From: Allobosea psychrotolerans
GTDB lineage: Bacteria; Pseudomonadota; Alphaproteobacteria; Rhizobiales; Beijerinckiaceae
NCBI RefSeq assembly: GCF_002917105.1
Contig: NZ_PQFZ01000013.1
Location: 110,750-174,749 of the forward strand
Length of the DNA: 64,000 bases
Reading direction: 5' to 3'
Shown: piece after piece, positions 19,865-28,915 of the stretch
Layout of the letters: every line of letters starts with the position of its first letter
Numbering within the stretch: position 1 is the stretch's first letter
Notes under the pieces: model-generated
Database searches by the model: none
Told to the model about the DNA's origin: nothing
Seen by the model: only the letters and a program-made list of their open reading frames with translations
Translations under genes and position numbers: made by a program

Positions 19865-20164
19865 ATGACGAGTGAGGCGCCAGTGGTCACGATCGATGTC
19901 CTCATCGAGATGCTCAAGCAGGTCATTGCGGAAAACGCATCGCGCGGCCGGGGAAAGCTTGCGCCCGTTGCCTGGGGACCTGAGACCCTGCTCGAGGATA
20001 CCGGCTTCAACTCCTATGATTTCGTCGAGATCATCTTCAAGCTCGAAGACCATTTCAACATCGAGATCGACTACAACGCCAACAACAACATCAACGATGT
20101 GAAGACGATCGGCGAGCTCTGCGACGAAGTCGGCAAGCTCGTGGCCAAAAAGCGGGCAGCATGA
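19865..20164 (+). CDS. Acyl carrier protein
   Basis: A 99-residue ACP-fold protein carrying acyl intermediates on a phosphopantetheine arm. The attachment region reads EDTGFNSYDFVEIIFKLEDH, placing the modified serine at Ser50. The usual Asp-Ser-Leu is here Asn-Ser-Tyr, as in some specialised ACPs. Helix III (NINDVKTIGELCDEVG) is present. GAGG lies about 13 bases before the ATG. The stop overlaps the ketosynthase start (ATGA), so the pair is translationally coupled and probably acts together. Confidence 0.9.
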   Translation: MTSEAPVVTIDVLIEMLKQVIAENASRGRGKLAPVAWGPETLLEDTGFNSYDFVEIIFKLEDHFNIEIDYNANNNINDVKTIGELCDEVGKLVAKKRAA

Positions 20165-21390
20165 AGGCAGGCGGCGGCATGAAAGCAGGCGGGACGACGC
20201 GGATCGTCGTCTCCGGCCTCGGCATCGTCTCCCCCGTCGGTTGCGACACGGACAGCTACTGGCAGGCTCTGCTGGCGGGGCGCGGGAGCGTGGGCGAAGC
20301 CTCCGCCTTGCCGGGCAAGGGCATCCGCGTCGCGGAAGTCCAGGGCGAAGGCTTCATGGCGGGGCTGGAGCTCCCCCGCTCGGCCTGCGACCGCAACGCC
20401 CTGTTTGCCGTCGCGGCGGCGCGCCAGGCGCTGGTCGCTGCCGGGCTGGGAAGCGGCCTGCCGCGCCCCGAGCGCGTCGGCGTCATCCTCGGCAACTCCG
20501 CCGGTGGGCAATGCAGCGTCGACGACCAGTATTCGAGGCTCTACCAGCTGAACAAGCGCCCGCATCCGATGACCGTGCCCAAGGTCATGGTCAGCTCCTC
20601 GGCAAGCTGGGTTTCGATCACCTCGGGCGCGACCGGCCCCTGCTTCGTGACCTCGAGCGCCTGCGCTTCCGCGAGCCACGCCATCGGCATCGCCATGCAG
20701 TTCCTGCGCTCAGGCCTCGCCGACATCGTCATCGCCGGGGGTACGGAGGCCCCGCTCTCGGCTGGAACCCTGATCGCCTGGGACGCCATGAAGATCATGT
20801 CGCGCAGCCTCTGCCGGCCTTTTGCCGCGGGGCGCGACGGCCTCATGCTGTCGGAGGGCGCGGGCGTCGTCGTGCTGGAGACCGAGGCGCATGCGCGCAG
20901 CCGCGGCCTCGAGCCCGCGATCGAGGCGGCAGGCTTCGGCTTCAGCGCCGATGCGGGTGACATCGTCGCCCCCAATGCCGAGGGCATGGTGCGCGCCATG
21001 AGCCTGGCCCTGGCTGACGCCGGGCTGGGCGCTGGCGATCTCGCTTATATCAACGCCCATGGCACCGGCACCCGCGCCAATGACCGCACGGAGACGCTGG
21101 CCTTGAAGCGCCTCTTCGGCGATCAGCCGCTGCCGCCGGTCTCCTCGACCAAGGGCGTGACCGGCCACGCGCTGGGCGCTGCCGGCGCTTTCGAGGCGAT
21201 CGCGACGATCATGGCGATCGAGAATGGCATGGCCCCGCCGACCGCCAATTTCGACGCTCCCGACCCCGAATGCGACTTCGACTGCCTGCCCAATCAGGGC
21301 CGGGCGATGCCGGTTCCGGTCGCGATGTCGAACTCCTTCGCCTTCGGCGGGATCAACGCCGCGCTGATTTTCAGGGCGCTTGGGGCGTGA
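20161..21390 (+). CDS. Beta-ketoacyl-ACP synthase (FabF/KAS II type)
   Basis: A 409-residue condensing enzyme that elongates acyl-ACP. The Cys-His-His triad is complete: TSSACASASHAIG with Cys168, NAHGTGTRAND with His300, and KGVTGHALGAAGAFE with His336. The C-terminal AMSNSFAFGGINAALIF also fits. The first residues MKAGGGMKAGG contain a near-duplicate, so the true start could be the second Met (about 20179). Pairing with a private ACP and an upstream acyltransferase points to a specialised fatty acyl product rather than bulk fatty acid synthesis. Confidence 0.93.
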   Translation: MKAGGGMKAGGTTRIVVSGLGIVSPVGCDTDSYWQALLAGRGSVGEASALPGKGIRVAEVQGEGFMAGLELPRSACDRNALFAVAAARQALVAAGLGSGLPRPERVGVILGNSAGGQCSVDDQYSRLYQLNKRPHPMTVPKVMVSSSASWVSITSGATGPCFVTSSACASASHAIGIAMQFLRSGLADIVIAGGTEAPLSAGTLIAWDAMKIMSRSLCRPFAAGRDGLMLSEGAGVVVLETEAHARSRGLEPAIEAAGFGFSADAGDIVAPNAEGMVRAMSLALADAGLGAGDLAYINAHGTGTRANDRTETLALKRLFGDQPLPPVSSTKGVTGHALGAAGAFEAIATIMAIENGMAPPTANFDAPDPECDFDCLPNQGRAMPVPVAMSNSFAFGGINAALIFRALGA

Positions 21391-21943
21391 TGCCGACGGC
21401 CTTTGAGCCGGTTTATGGCCAAGGCTCCGCCGTCATTCCGGGGCGATCCGAAGGATCGAGCCCGGAACCCAGAACCGATGCCGCTGCTTGAGAAGGGCAG
21501 GGGGGGGCCGGCTCGCGTCACGAGGGCAGGCATCGGTTCTGGGTTCCGGGCCCATGGCTGCGCCATGTCCCGGAATGACGGCGGAGAATAACGTCATTGC
21601 TCGGCGCTGAAGGCCGTCCGTATTAGGTCAGGCTGCGATCGGATCGCATCAGAGGGCATGTCATCTCGGACAAGCCGCGTCAGCGGCGCCGATCCGGGAT
21701 CCATGCCGGAGCAGTTATCGGCAAGGCTCAGGATTGGATCCCGGTTCTCCCTCCGGTCGCCCGGGATGACCAGGCCGTTTCAACCTCAATGCGAAACGCC
21801 ATAGGCGGTATCGACAGATCTCCAACGGAGGCTCGAAAGAATCCAGAGACCTGGAACGGTCAGCTCACGACGTGCTGCACAAGTTCGTTCACTTTCCAGC
21901 AAGACCTCAATCGGCCATTTACCCGTCTATGCTATCTTGGGAT
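21391..21943. repeat. Repeat-filled intergenic region (family B copy 2 plus another palindrome)
   Basis: 21429-21582 is a full family B copy (GCCGTCATTCCGGGGCGATC to its complement). About 21660-21770 is another inverted structure, TCATCTCGGACAAGC...CCGGGATCCATGCC against GGATTGGATCCCGG...GCCCGGGATGAC. No gene is supported here. Confidence 0.75.
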
Positions 21944-22786
21944 ATGAGAAGGCCGCTCTCCATACACTCGCTGATGCTGCGCTCGTTGCTTACGGCGGGC
22001 TTGTGTCTCGTTGCAGCGTCTTGTGGCGCAGACGATGCGCTAGAGGCATCTCTGAAGCGTCTAGCTACAGATATTCACGTGGCGATCGGAGAGCACGCAC
22101 TCGTCCTGCCCTTCGTCGCCTTGGAGAACTATGCCTATAGGGGGGCATCCTTTGCTCTTGATCGGGCAGGTGATGGCAAACGTGTAAATGAGGCGGTGAG
22201 TAAGCTCCTGCGAGATACCGCTGACCCACGACACCCCTCGGAAATGAACGAGCTTTCCGTGGCGGTTAGAACATACGGATGGAACGACGCCGACATGCGC
22301 CAGCGCTTCGTATGTCCTCAACTCACCAGAGAGTGGGCGCGATCGGTATGCGACAATCCATGGGCTGCAACACAGCAAGCCCTTCCTATCAATCGCTTCA
22401 AGTTTGTGGATCTCCGCCGACTTCAGGACGTGGGCACCGATGGACCATTCAATTGTACCAAGGAAAGCGAGCCGCTCCGTTTGTTACCCAAAACACTGGG
22501 CGAGGTCACCATCGTCTGCCGAGCCGTCGTTCACCCGATGCCAGGCAACGATTTTCATCAAGCGGTGGTGCGGGTTGGCGAGCATCTAGGGGCTGTCTGG
22601 ATGGTATGGGGCTATGGTCAGAATGGCGAAAGCGCGGAAGCAATGGCTCATCGAGAGGGGCGGGCCATTGTCGCTTTGGTTCAACATGCGCTCGGAACGA
22701 GCGAGAACTTTCCAGCGCTCCAGGAAGCGATGTGTCGTCTCCGACGACCGGGCTCTGTCAACAGTCCCAAGGGTACAGATTGCTAA
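21944..22786 (+). CDS. Hypothetical exported protein, possible lipoprotein
   Basis: A 280-residue protein I do not recognise. The N-terminus (SLMLRSLLTAGLCLVAASCG) is a signal sequence with a plausible lipobox ending at Cys. The mature part has at least six further Cys (for example RFVCPQL, SVCDNPW, FNCTKES, TIVCRAVVH, EAMCRLR), suggesting disulfides in the periplasm. The gene is visibly poorer in GC than its neighbours (about 50-57% in lines I counted against well over 60% around it) and is flanked by repeats, which suggests horizontal gain. Confidence 0.65.
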   Translation: MRRPLSIHSLMLRSLLTAGLCLVAASCGADDALEASLKRLATDIHVAIGEHALVLPFVALENYAYRGASFALDRAGDGKRVNEAVSKLLRDTADPRHPSEMNELSVAVRTYGWNDADMRQRFVCPQLTREWARSVCDNPWAATQQALPINRFKFVDLRRLQDVGTDGPFNCTKESEPLRLLPKTLGEVTIVCRAVVHPMPGNDFHQAVVRVGEHLGAVWMVWGYGQNGESAEAMAHREGRAIVALVQHALGTSENFPALQEAMCRLRRPGSVNSPKGTDC

Positions 22787-22914
22787 GATGTGCGCGCACG
22801 ATCCGATCCAGAATAGATGGCACAGCTTCTGACCGGCTACTTATCAGCCGCGATCGCTTCCCACCCAGGCGCGACACTCGCCGCGCCAGCCACCCCTAAC
22901 TCCCACCACTCAAC

Positions 22915-22939
22915 AAAAAAGCCGCCCATTCCGGGCGGC
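22915..22939 (-). terminator. Intrinsic terminator for the 22967-23353 gene
   Basis: Read on the minus strand, GCCGCCC (7 bp) pairs with GGGCGGC across a 5-base loop and is followed by a run of six T (22915-22920). It lies 28 bases after the stop of the minus-strand gene. Confidence 0.85.
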
Positions 22940-22966
22940 TTCGCTTGCTGGTCTCTCAGGTCTCGC

Positions 22967-23353
22967 TTAGACGAACTGACCGAGCCCCGGAATGGCGCCG
23001 ACGATTGCGCCCATCGTGTCCTCGCCCGCCTTCTCGCGGCCGACCGCGAACATCTCCTTCGAGACCGACTGGATCTGGCCCATCGAGAGGCCGGCGCCCA
23101 TCAACTGGCCGCCGAGCGCCATGACGCCGCCGCCACCGCCCATCAGGCCGCCGACCATGCCCATCAGCCCGCCCTTGGCGCCGCTCTCGGCATCGGCAAG
23201 CTCCTGCGCGCCGGGCAGGGAGGTCATCAGCTGGCCGATCTCGGCCGGCGGGCCTTCCTTCTGCAGGAAGGCGAGAATGATGCCGATCGCCTTGCGGGCG
23301 AGGCTCTCATCGAGGCCGGAGGCCGCGATGATGCGGGAGATCAGTTCGTCCAT
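22967..23353 (-). CDS. Small helical Gly/Met-rich protein (DUF2267/DUF2780-like)
   Basis: A 128-residue protein: an N-terminal helical domain (MDELISRIIAASGLDESLAR, KAIGIILAFLQKEGPPAEI), a Gly/Met-rich middle (GGLMGMVGGLMGGGGG), and a conserved-looking end (GQIQSVSKEMFAVGREKAG, VGAIPGLGQFV). I have seen this layout in Hyphomicrobiales proteins tagged with small DUF families, but the family name is tentative and the function is unknown. The ATG at 23353 removes a 22-residue extension lacking family character. Confidence 0.7.
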   Translation of the reverse strand: MDELISRIIAASGLDESLARKAIGIILAFLQKEGPPAEIGQLMTSLPGAQELADAESGAKGGLMGMVGGLMGGGGGVMALGGQLMGAGLSMGQIQSVSKEMFAVGREKAGEDTMGAIVGAIPGLGQFV

Positions 23354-23480
23354 GGGTCTTGTCCCTGTCCTTGGCGGTACGAAATTCTGGCGGCACGGTG
23401 CGGTCGCGCGATAGTTCACATATTAACGATCTAATCAAGCGGCCAGGGGCATCCGTCAGAGCGATCGCGTGTGACCCCAC

Positions 23481-23605
23481 AGCCCTCATCCTGAGGAGCG
23501 CTTCCGCAGGAAGTGCGTCTCGAAGGATGCTCCAGAAGGCGTTTCTGGAGCAAACTGGAGCATCCTTCGAGACGCCGCGTGCCGCGGCTCCTCAGGATGA
23601 GGGCT
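23481..23605. repeat. Palindromic repeat family A, copy 3
   Basis: Same family as at 19-139. The loop arms here read GCGCTTCCGCAGGAAGTGCG on the left. It lies in the gap between the small helical protein gene and the HerA-like ATPase gene. Confidence 0.85.
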
Positions 23606-23701
23606 CAAAAATCCAAATGCGATTCCCCTGAGGCTTCCGCCGGCTGGCGCCTTTCGCTACACCCTTGCCCTGACTTTTCGATAACACAACAGGCGGACGG
23701 C

Positions 23702-25261
23702 ATGGCGAAAGCAGATCTCGTGGTGGAGGATGGCGCGATCCTGATCGGCAAGAGCTGGAAGGCTGAGAACCTCCTGCTCAAGCTCGCCAATCGCCACGGG
23801 CTGGTGACGGGCGCGACCGGCACGGGCAAGACCGTGACCTTGCAGGTGATGGCGGAAGGCTTTGCCCGCAACGGCGTGCCGGTCTTCGCCGCCGACATCA
23901 AGGGCGATCTGTCGGGGATAGCCGCGCCCGGCGATTCGAAGCCGGCCTTCGTCAAGCGCGCCGCGGACATCGGCGTGACATACGAGCCCGACCAGTTCAC
24001 CACCGTGTTCTGGGACGTCTTCGGCGAGCAGGGCCACCCCGTCCGCGCCACCATTTCCGAGATGGGCCCGCTCTTGCTCGCCCGGCTGCTCGACCTCAAC
24101 GACACCCAGGAGGGCGTGCTCAACATCGCCTTCCGCATCGCCGACGAGCAGAAGCTCTTATTGCTCGATCTGAAGGATCTGCGCGCGATCCTCTCCTTCA
24201 TCGCCGAGAACGCCTCGGATCTGACGACGAAATACGGCAATGTCACCGCCCAGTCGGTCGGCACGATCCAGCGGCAATTGCTGGTGCTCGAAAACCAGAA
24301 GGGCGATCTGTTCTTCGGCGAGCCGGCGCTCGACATCAACGACCTGATGAAGACCGACCGCGACGGCCGAGGCATCGTCAACATCATGGCGGCCGACAAG
24401 CTGATGGCCAATCCCAGGCTCTACGCCACCTTCCTGCTCTGGCTGCTCTCGGAATTGTTCGAGCAGCTTCCCGAGGTCGGCGATCTCGACAAGCCAAAAC
24501 TCGTCTTCTTCTTCGACGAGGCGCATCTCCTGTTCAACGGCGCGCCGAAAGCCCTGCTGACGGCGGTCGAGCAGGTGGTCAGGCTGATCCGTTCGAAGGG
24601 CGTCGGCGTCTATTTCGTCACGCAGAACCCGCTCGATATCCCCGATACGGTGCTGGCCCAGCTCGGCAACCGCGTCCAGCACGCCTTGCGCGCCTTCACG
24701 CCGCGCGACCAGAAGGCGGTGCGGGCAGCGGCCGAAACCTTCCGCCAGAACCCGAAATTCAAGACCGAGGAGGCGATCACCCAGCTTGCCGTCGGCGAGG
24801 CGCTGACCTCGACGCTGGAGGGCAAGGGCACGCCGACCATGGTCGAGCGCACGCTGATCGCGCCGCCCATGGCGCAGGTCGGCCCCTGCAGCGTGCAGGA
24901 GCGCCAGCAGGCGATGAACGCCTCCGGCTTCAAGGGCAAATACGACACCATGATCGACGCCGACTCGGCTTACGAGGAGCTGATGCGGCGCAAGAACCTG
25001 AAGCCCGACGGATCGCCGATCGAAGCCTCGACCACGGGCGGCGGCGGCATCATGGACACGATCGGCGGCTGGCTCGGCGGCGGTTCGAACGCGCCACGCC
25101 CCAAGACCGGCCCCGGCAGCCGCGGCGGGGCCCTGCCGCAGAGCATGACCGAGAAGATCATCACCTCGGCCGCACGCTCGGCCGCGACCTCGATCGGCCG
25201 CCAGGTCGGCACCGCGATTTTGCGCGGGGTGCTCGGCAGCATGCTGGGCGGGAAGCGGTAA
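23702..25261 (+). CDS. HerA-like helicase/ATPase (DUF853 family)
   Basis: A 519-residue RecA-fold ATPase of the HerA/FtsK superfamily. Walker A is GATGTGKT (residues 37-44) after RHGLVT, and Walker B is LVFFFDEAHLLF (about residues 265-276). GVYFVTQNPLDIPDTVLAQLG and RAFTPRDQKAVRAAA are characteristic of the bacterial DUF853 group. A Gly-rich linker near the C-terminus (TTGGGGIMDTIGGWLGGGSN) precedes a short tail. No NurA-like nuclease is adjacent, so its partner and role in DNA processing are unknown. The in-frame extension to 23513 reads through a palindromic repeat and is rejected. Confidence 0.92.
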   Translation: MAKADLVVEDGAILIGKSWKAENLLLKLANRHGLVTGATGTGKTVTLQVMAEGFARNGVPVFAADIKGDLSGIAAPGDSKPAFVKRAADIGVTYEPDQFTTVFWDVFGEQGHPVRATISEMGPLLLARLLDLNDTQEGVLNIAFRIADEQKLLLLDLKDLRAILSFIAENASDLTTKYGNVTAQSVGTIQRQLLVLENQKGDLFFGEPALDINDLMKTDRDGRGIVNIMAADKLMANPRLYATFLLWLLSELFEQLPEVGDLDKPKLVFFFDEAHLLFNGAPKALLTAVEQVVRLIRSKGVGVYFVTQNPLDIPDTVLAQLGNRVQHALRAFTPRDQKAVRAAAETFRQNPKFKTEEAITQLAVGEALTSTLEGKGTPTMVERTLIAPPMAQVGPCSVQERQQAMNASGFKGKYDTMIDADSAYEELMRRKNLKPDGSPIEASTTGGGGIMDTIGGWLGGGSNAPRPKTGPGSRGGALPQSMTEKIITSAARSAATSIGRQVGTAILRGVLGSMLGGKR

Positions 25262-25643
25262 GGGGAGGGTGCGTCATGCTCGGGCGAAGACCCGAGCATC
25301 TCTTGCCAGAGCTTCTCGGCTCTCCGCTTCGCTCCGGCCGAGAATGACGCGCCCACTTCCCTTCTCCCCTGGCGGGAGAAGGTGGCGCGCAGCGCCGGAT
25401 GAGGGGGCGCCGTGCCCTGTCCGGCTGGCGTCGTGTTCAGGTCATACTGTGAGCTCACGGCGCCCCCTCATCCGTCTCGGCTTCGCCGATCCACCTTCTC
25501 CCGCGAGGGGAGAAGGGAAAGCGCGCGCGACCAAGCAACCGCGCCATGCGGCAAGGCGGGCTGACGCAGCCCTCAAGCCTTGTCATGATGGCGCAACCTG
25601 AATCGGCTCTCGGATGACGAGGGCCCCTGACCCGTTGAGCGCC
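25262..25643. repeat. Inverted repeat region (family D and a CCCGAGCAT hairpin)
   Basis: 25275-25298 holds ATGCTCGGG-CGAAGA-CCCGAGCAT. 25357-25523 is a large inverted repeat with arms CCCTTCTCCCCTGGCGGGAG and GGATGAGGGGGCGCCGTG, mirrored by CACGGCGCCCCCTCATCC and CTTCTCCCGCGAGGGGAGAA. No gene is seen. Confidence 0.75.
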
Positions 25644-27026
25644 ATGTCCAAGCTTCCTGCCGTTCTCTCCCGTCTCGATGCCGATCTCGACGCCTCGCTC
25701 GCGCGGCTGTCGTCCTGGCTCGAAATCCCCTCGATCTCGACGGATTCCGCCTATTGGCCCGATAGCCGCCGCGCCGCGGAGTGGCTGCGGGCGGATCTGG
25801 AATCGCTCGGCTTCAAGGCCTCGCTCGGCGAGACGCCCGGCCAGCCCGTCGTGCTGGCGCACCGGCCCAAGCCCGGCGCGCCGCATGTGCTGTTCTACGG
25901 CCATTACGACGTGCAGCCGGTCGACCCGCTGAATCTCTGGGACACCGAGCCGTTCAAGCCGGTGGTCAAGGAGATCGCGCCCGGCCGCAAGGTCATCGTC
26001 GCGCGCGGCGCCTGCGACGACAAGGGCCAGGTCATGACCTTCGTCGAGGCGATGCGCGCCACCATTGCCGAGACGGGCGATCTGCCTGTTGGCGTCACCA
26101 TCCTGGTCGAGGGCGAGGAGGAATCCGGCTCGGTCAACCTGCCGGCCTTCGTCCGCGAAAATGCCGAGGCGTTGAAGGCCGATATCGCGCTGGTCTGCGA
26201 CACCGGCATGTGGGACCGCGACACGCCGGCAATCACCGCCTCGCTGCGCGGCATGGTCTATCAGGAGGTCACGATCAAATGCGCCGATCGCGACCTGCAT
26301 TCGGGCCTGTTCGGTGGCGCGGCCGCCAATCCGGTGCATGTGCTCTCGCGCATCATCGCGAGCCTGCATGACGAGACCGGCCGCATCACGGTTCCCGGCT
26401 TCTATGAAGGCGTCGAGGAACCGTCGAATTCGCAGAAGGCCGATTGGGCCGATCTGGGGCTGACGGAAGAGGAATTCCTCGGCCAGATCGGCCTGAAGCA
26501 TTCGATCGGCGAGAAGGGGCGCATGCTGATCGAGCAGATCCAGTCGCGCCCGACCTGCGACGTCAACGGCATCTGGGGCGGCTATACGGGTGAGGGCACC
26601 AAGACGGTAATCGCCGCCAAGGCCTCGGCCAAGGTCTCCTTCCGCCTCGTCGGCAAGCAGGACCCCGACAAGATCGCCGCCGCCTTCCAGGCCTATGTCC
26701 GCGCGCAATTGCCCGACGACATCTCCGCCGAGTTCATCGTCTACAGCGCCTCGCCGGCAATCGCGGTGCCCGCCGATTCACCGGCGCTGACCAAGGCGCG
26801 GGCGGCCCTGACCGAGGAATGGGGCCGCAAGGCGGTGACGATCGGCTCGGGCGGCTCGGTGCCGGTGGTCGGCGATTTCAAGCGCCTGCTCGGCATGGAC
26901 ACGCTGCTCGTAGGCTTCGGCCTCGACGACGACCGGGTGCATTCGCCCAACGAGAAATACGACCTCTCCTCCTTCCATAAGGGACAGCGCTCCTGGGCGC
27001 GCATCTTGCAGGCATTGGGTTCATGA
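25644..27026 (+). CDS. M20-family zinc dipeptidase
   Basis: A 460-residue peptidase of the ArgE/DapE/CNDP-like M20 family that hydrolyses dipeptides or related amides in the cytoplasm with two Zn ions. Metal ligands visible: His and Asp in FYGHYDVQPVDP, Asp in RGACDDKGQV, the Glu pair in EGEEESGS, Asp in CDTGMWDRD, and the late His in DDRVHSPNEKYD. The dimerisation domain includes DLHSGLFGGAAANP. The upstream in-frame start at 25614 is less likely. The stop overlaps the next gene (ATGA). Confidence 0.93.
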   Translation: MSKLPAVLSRLDADLDASLARLSSWLEIPSISTDSAYWPDSRRAAEWLRADLESLGFKASLGETPGQPVVLAHRPKPGAPHVLFYGHYDVQPVDPLNLWDTEPFKPVVKEIAPGRKVIVARGACDDKGQVMTFVEAMRATIAETGDLPVGVTILVEGEEESGSVNLPAFVRENAEALKADIALVCDTGMWDRDTPAITASLRGMVYQEVTIKCADRDLHSGLFGGAAANPVHVLSRIIASLHDETGRITVPGFYEGVEEPSNSQKADWADLGLTEEEFLGQIGLKHSIGEKGRMLIEQIQSRPTCDVNGIWGGYTGEGTKTVIAAKASAKVSFRLVGKQDPDKIAAAFQAYVRAQLPDDISAEFIVYSASPAIAVPADSPALTKARAALTEEWGRKAVTIGSGGSVPVVGDFKRLLGMDTLLVGFGLDDDRVHSPNEKYDLSSFHKGQRSWARILQALGS

Positions 27027-27604
27027 AATCGGTTTGCGTCTTCTGCGGGTCCAATCCCGGCAATGAGCCCGTCTATGCGGCGGGCGCCCGCGCCATGGGC
27101 GCCGAGATCGCCCGGCGCGGCCTCGTCCTGGTCTATGGCGGCGGCGCGGTCGGATTGATGGGCATCGTCGCCAATGCCGCGCTCGAGGCCGGCGGGGAGG
27201 TCCATGGCGTCATTCCGCGCGCCTTGCGCGAGAAGGAGGTCGGCCATCACGGCCTGACGCGGCTCGAAATCGTCGAGACCATGCATATCCGCAAGGCGCG
27301 GATGGCCGAGCTTTCGGACGGCTTCATCGCCATGCCCGGCGGCATCGGCACGTTTGAGGAGCTGTTCGAGATCTGGACCTGGGGCCAGCTCGGCATCCAC
27401 TCCAAGCCGCTCGCCTTCCTCAATGTCGCGGGCTTCTACGACCCGCTCGCGGCCTTCCTCGACAACACCGTCGATGCCGGCTTCCTGAAGCCGACCCATC
27501 GCGCCATGGCGATCACGGATACGGAGCCCGCGACCCTGCTCGACCGGATGGAGCAATATGTCCCGGCCGCGACGATCAAATGGGTGGAGAAGGAGCAGGC
27601 TTGA
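27023..27604 (+). CDS. LOG family protein (TIGR00730), nucleoside 5'-monophosphate phosphoribohydrolase
   Basis: A 193-residue Rossmann-fold enzyme of the LOG family, which releases free bases (including cytokinins) from nucleoside 5'-monophosphates. The signature PGGIGTFEE is at residues 105-113, and the N-terminal VCVFCGSNPGN and VYGGGAVGLMG fit. It overlaps the M20 peptidase gene by four bases, so both are co-translated; the functional link is unclear. True cytokinin activity cannot be told from sequence. Confidence 0.93.
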   Translation: MKSVCVFCGSNPGNEPVYAAGARAMGAEIARRGLVLVYGGGAVGLMGIVANAALEAGGEVHGVIPRALREKEVGHHGLTRLEIVETMHIRKARMAELSDGFIAMPGGIGTFEELFEIWTWGQLGIHSKPLAFLNVAGFYDPLAAFLDNTVDAGFLKPTHRAMAITDTEPATLLDRMEQYVPAATIKWVEKEQA

Positions 27605-28078
27605 GCGGCCGTTTGGAAACGCCAGCCCTCACCCCGAGGTGCCGCGCAGCGGCGTCTCGAGGGAAGAGGGGTTAAAGGACGAATAGTCTCTGAGTGGCCT
27701 TCCTGCCGCACCGGACGATGCGCGCAAGCCTGCCTGTTCAAATAGCGGACCGGCCGCGCTCGGAGTTCTGGAGCCTTCGCCGCGAGATCGACTACGCCCT
27801 GCCCGAGGAGAGCCTGAGCTATCTGCGGAATCCGAATTAGGCGTTCCGCATTGACGCCTGGGCTCGGGGAACCCTTCTCCCGCGAGGGGAGAAGGGTAGC
27901 GGCGTCATTCTCGGGCGTAGCGAAGGAGACCCGAGAATCTCATGCCGGAAAAAGCACCGGCAAGAGGCCGGCTTCCCAGAGATGGTCGGGTCAAGCCCGA
28001 CCATGACGCTCTCCGATGGGTCCCGGCCTCCAGGATTTAGCCGCGATCAAGCGGCTGACGTTCTCGGCCCGAGCGGGA
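27605..28078. repeat. Repeat-rich gap with half copy of family A and other hairpins
   Basis: 27624-27664 is a left half of the family A element (AGCCCTCACCCCGAGGTGCC, then GCGTCTCGAGG). 27872-27896 is a CCCTTCTCCCGCGAGGGGAG hairpin. About 27930-28015 repeats the AGAATCTCATGCC...GGGTCAAGCCCGACC arrangement seen at 1395-1535. Confidence 0.7.
27718..27840 (+). pseudogene. Possible remnant of a coding sequence
   Basis: A 40-codon open frame (MRASLPVQIADRPRSEFWSL, ending SYLRNPN) lies between repeats. The composition looks protein-like, but the frame is short, has no ribosome binding site, and may be the tail of a lost gene. It could equally be chance. Confidence 0.2.
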
Positions 28079-28915
28079 TCAGCGCGAGAACCACCAGCTA
28101 TAGCTGGCGGGCGGCTGGGGCGCTTCCTCCTGCCGGCCGCCAGTGCCGAGCGCGAGCAGGCGCGCGCTGGCTTCCGTGATCCAGGGGCGATGCTCGTTGA
28201 TCGGCGTGATCGCGGTGAAGCCGCCGCAGATGCGCCTGGTCCGCGAGTTGAGCGGGCCGCTCGACCAGCTGACGATGCCGACGAGATCGCGCGAGGCAGG
28301 CGAACCGCGCAGCACGGGGCCGCCGGAATCGCCGCGGCAGGCCCCGGCGCCGGGGCTCTCGCCCTTGGTCTGCGTGTCGACCGCGACCTTCACGGTGTTG
28401 GCCGTGGTGTAGTTGCCGGCATTGACCAGGGGTGTCTCGCGCAGGCGCCGCGCCGTGCTCTTGTTGTCCTCGAGCGCGAGCCCGTAGCCCGCCATGGTCA
28501 CGGCCTCGCCCTGCCAGAGGCCGCCGCCGAGCGAAAGCGGCTCGATATCGGGCGGCAGCGGCGATGCGAGCCGCAGGAGGGCGAGATCGGTGCCGGGCTG
28601 CGTGCGCGGCGTCGTTCCCGGGACAAAGCTCGGATGCGGCAGTACGGCGATCACGGCGTGGCGGCGCGCGCGAAACCGCGGATCGAGGCTGACGACGCGG
28701 ATCGAGCCGCCGCCCATCAGGCAGTGAGCGGCGGTCAGGACCAGCTCGGGCGCGATCGCCGCGCCGGAGCAGAGTTCGCCGCGGCTGGTCTCGACCCGCA
28801 AGGTCGAGGCCCGCATGCCGCCGGCGTCCCGCGATGTCGTGCCGCCCACGACGGCGAGCGCAGGGGAGGCGGCGGCCACGAGTGCAGTGGCGAGTGCAAT
28901 TGCGCGCAATGTCAT
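28079..28915 (-). CDS. Secreted trypsin-like serine protease
   Basis: A 278-residue S1-family protease with a signal peptide (LRAIALATALVAAASPALA) followed by the mature start VVGGTTS, typical of trypsin-like enzymes. The triad is complete: TAAHC (His), GTDLALLRL (Asp) and CRGDSGGP (Ser). Cys pairs flank the His and Ser. A TTG 10 codons upstream is possible, but the ATG gives a good signal peptide. The next gene upstream encodes a second S1 protease with the same layout, suggesting a tandem duplication. Confidence 0.9.
   Translation of the reverse strand: MTLRAIALATALVAAASPALAVVGGTTSRDAGGMRASTLRVETSRGELCSGAAIAPELVLTAAHCLMGGGSIRVVSLDPRFRARRHAVIAVLPHPSFVPGTTPRTQPGTDLALLRLASPLPPDIEPLSLGGGLWQGEAVTMAGYGLALEDNKSTARRLRETPLVNAGNYTTANTVKVAVDTQTKGESPGAGACRGDSGGPVLRGSPASRDLVGIVSWSSGPLNSRTRRICGGFTAITPINEHRPWITEASARLLALGTGGRQEEAPQPPASYSWWFSR

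Noticed and set aside
23513..23701. N-terminal extension of the HerA-like ATPase
   Set aside because: It translates through palindromic repeat family A copy 3 and adds nothing homologous; the ATG at 23702 starts the conserved domain.
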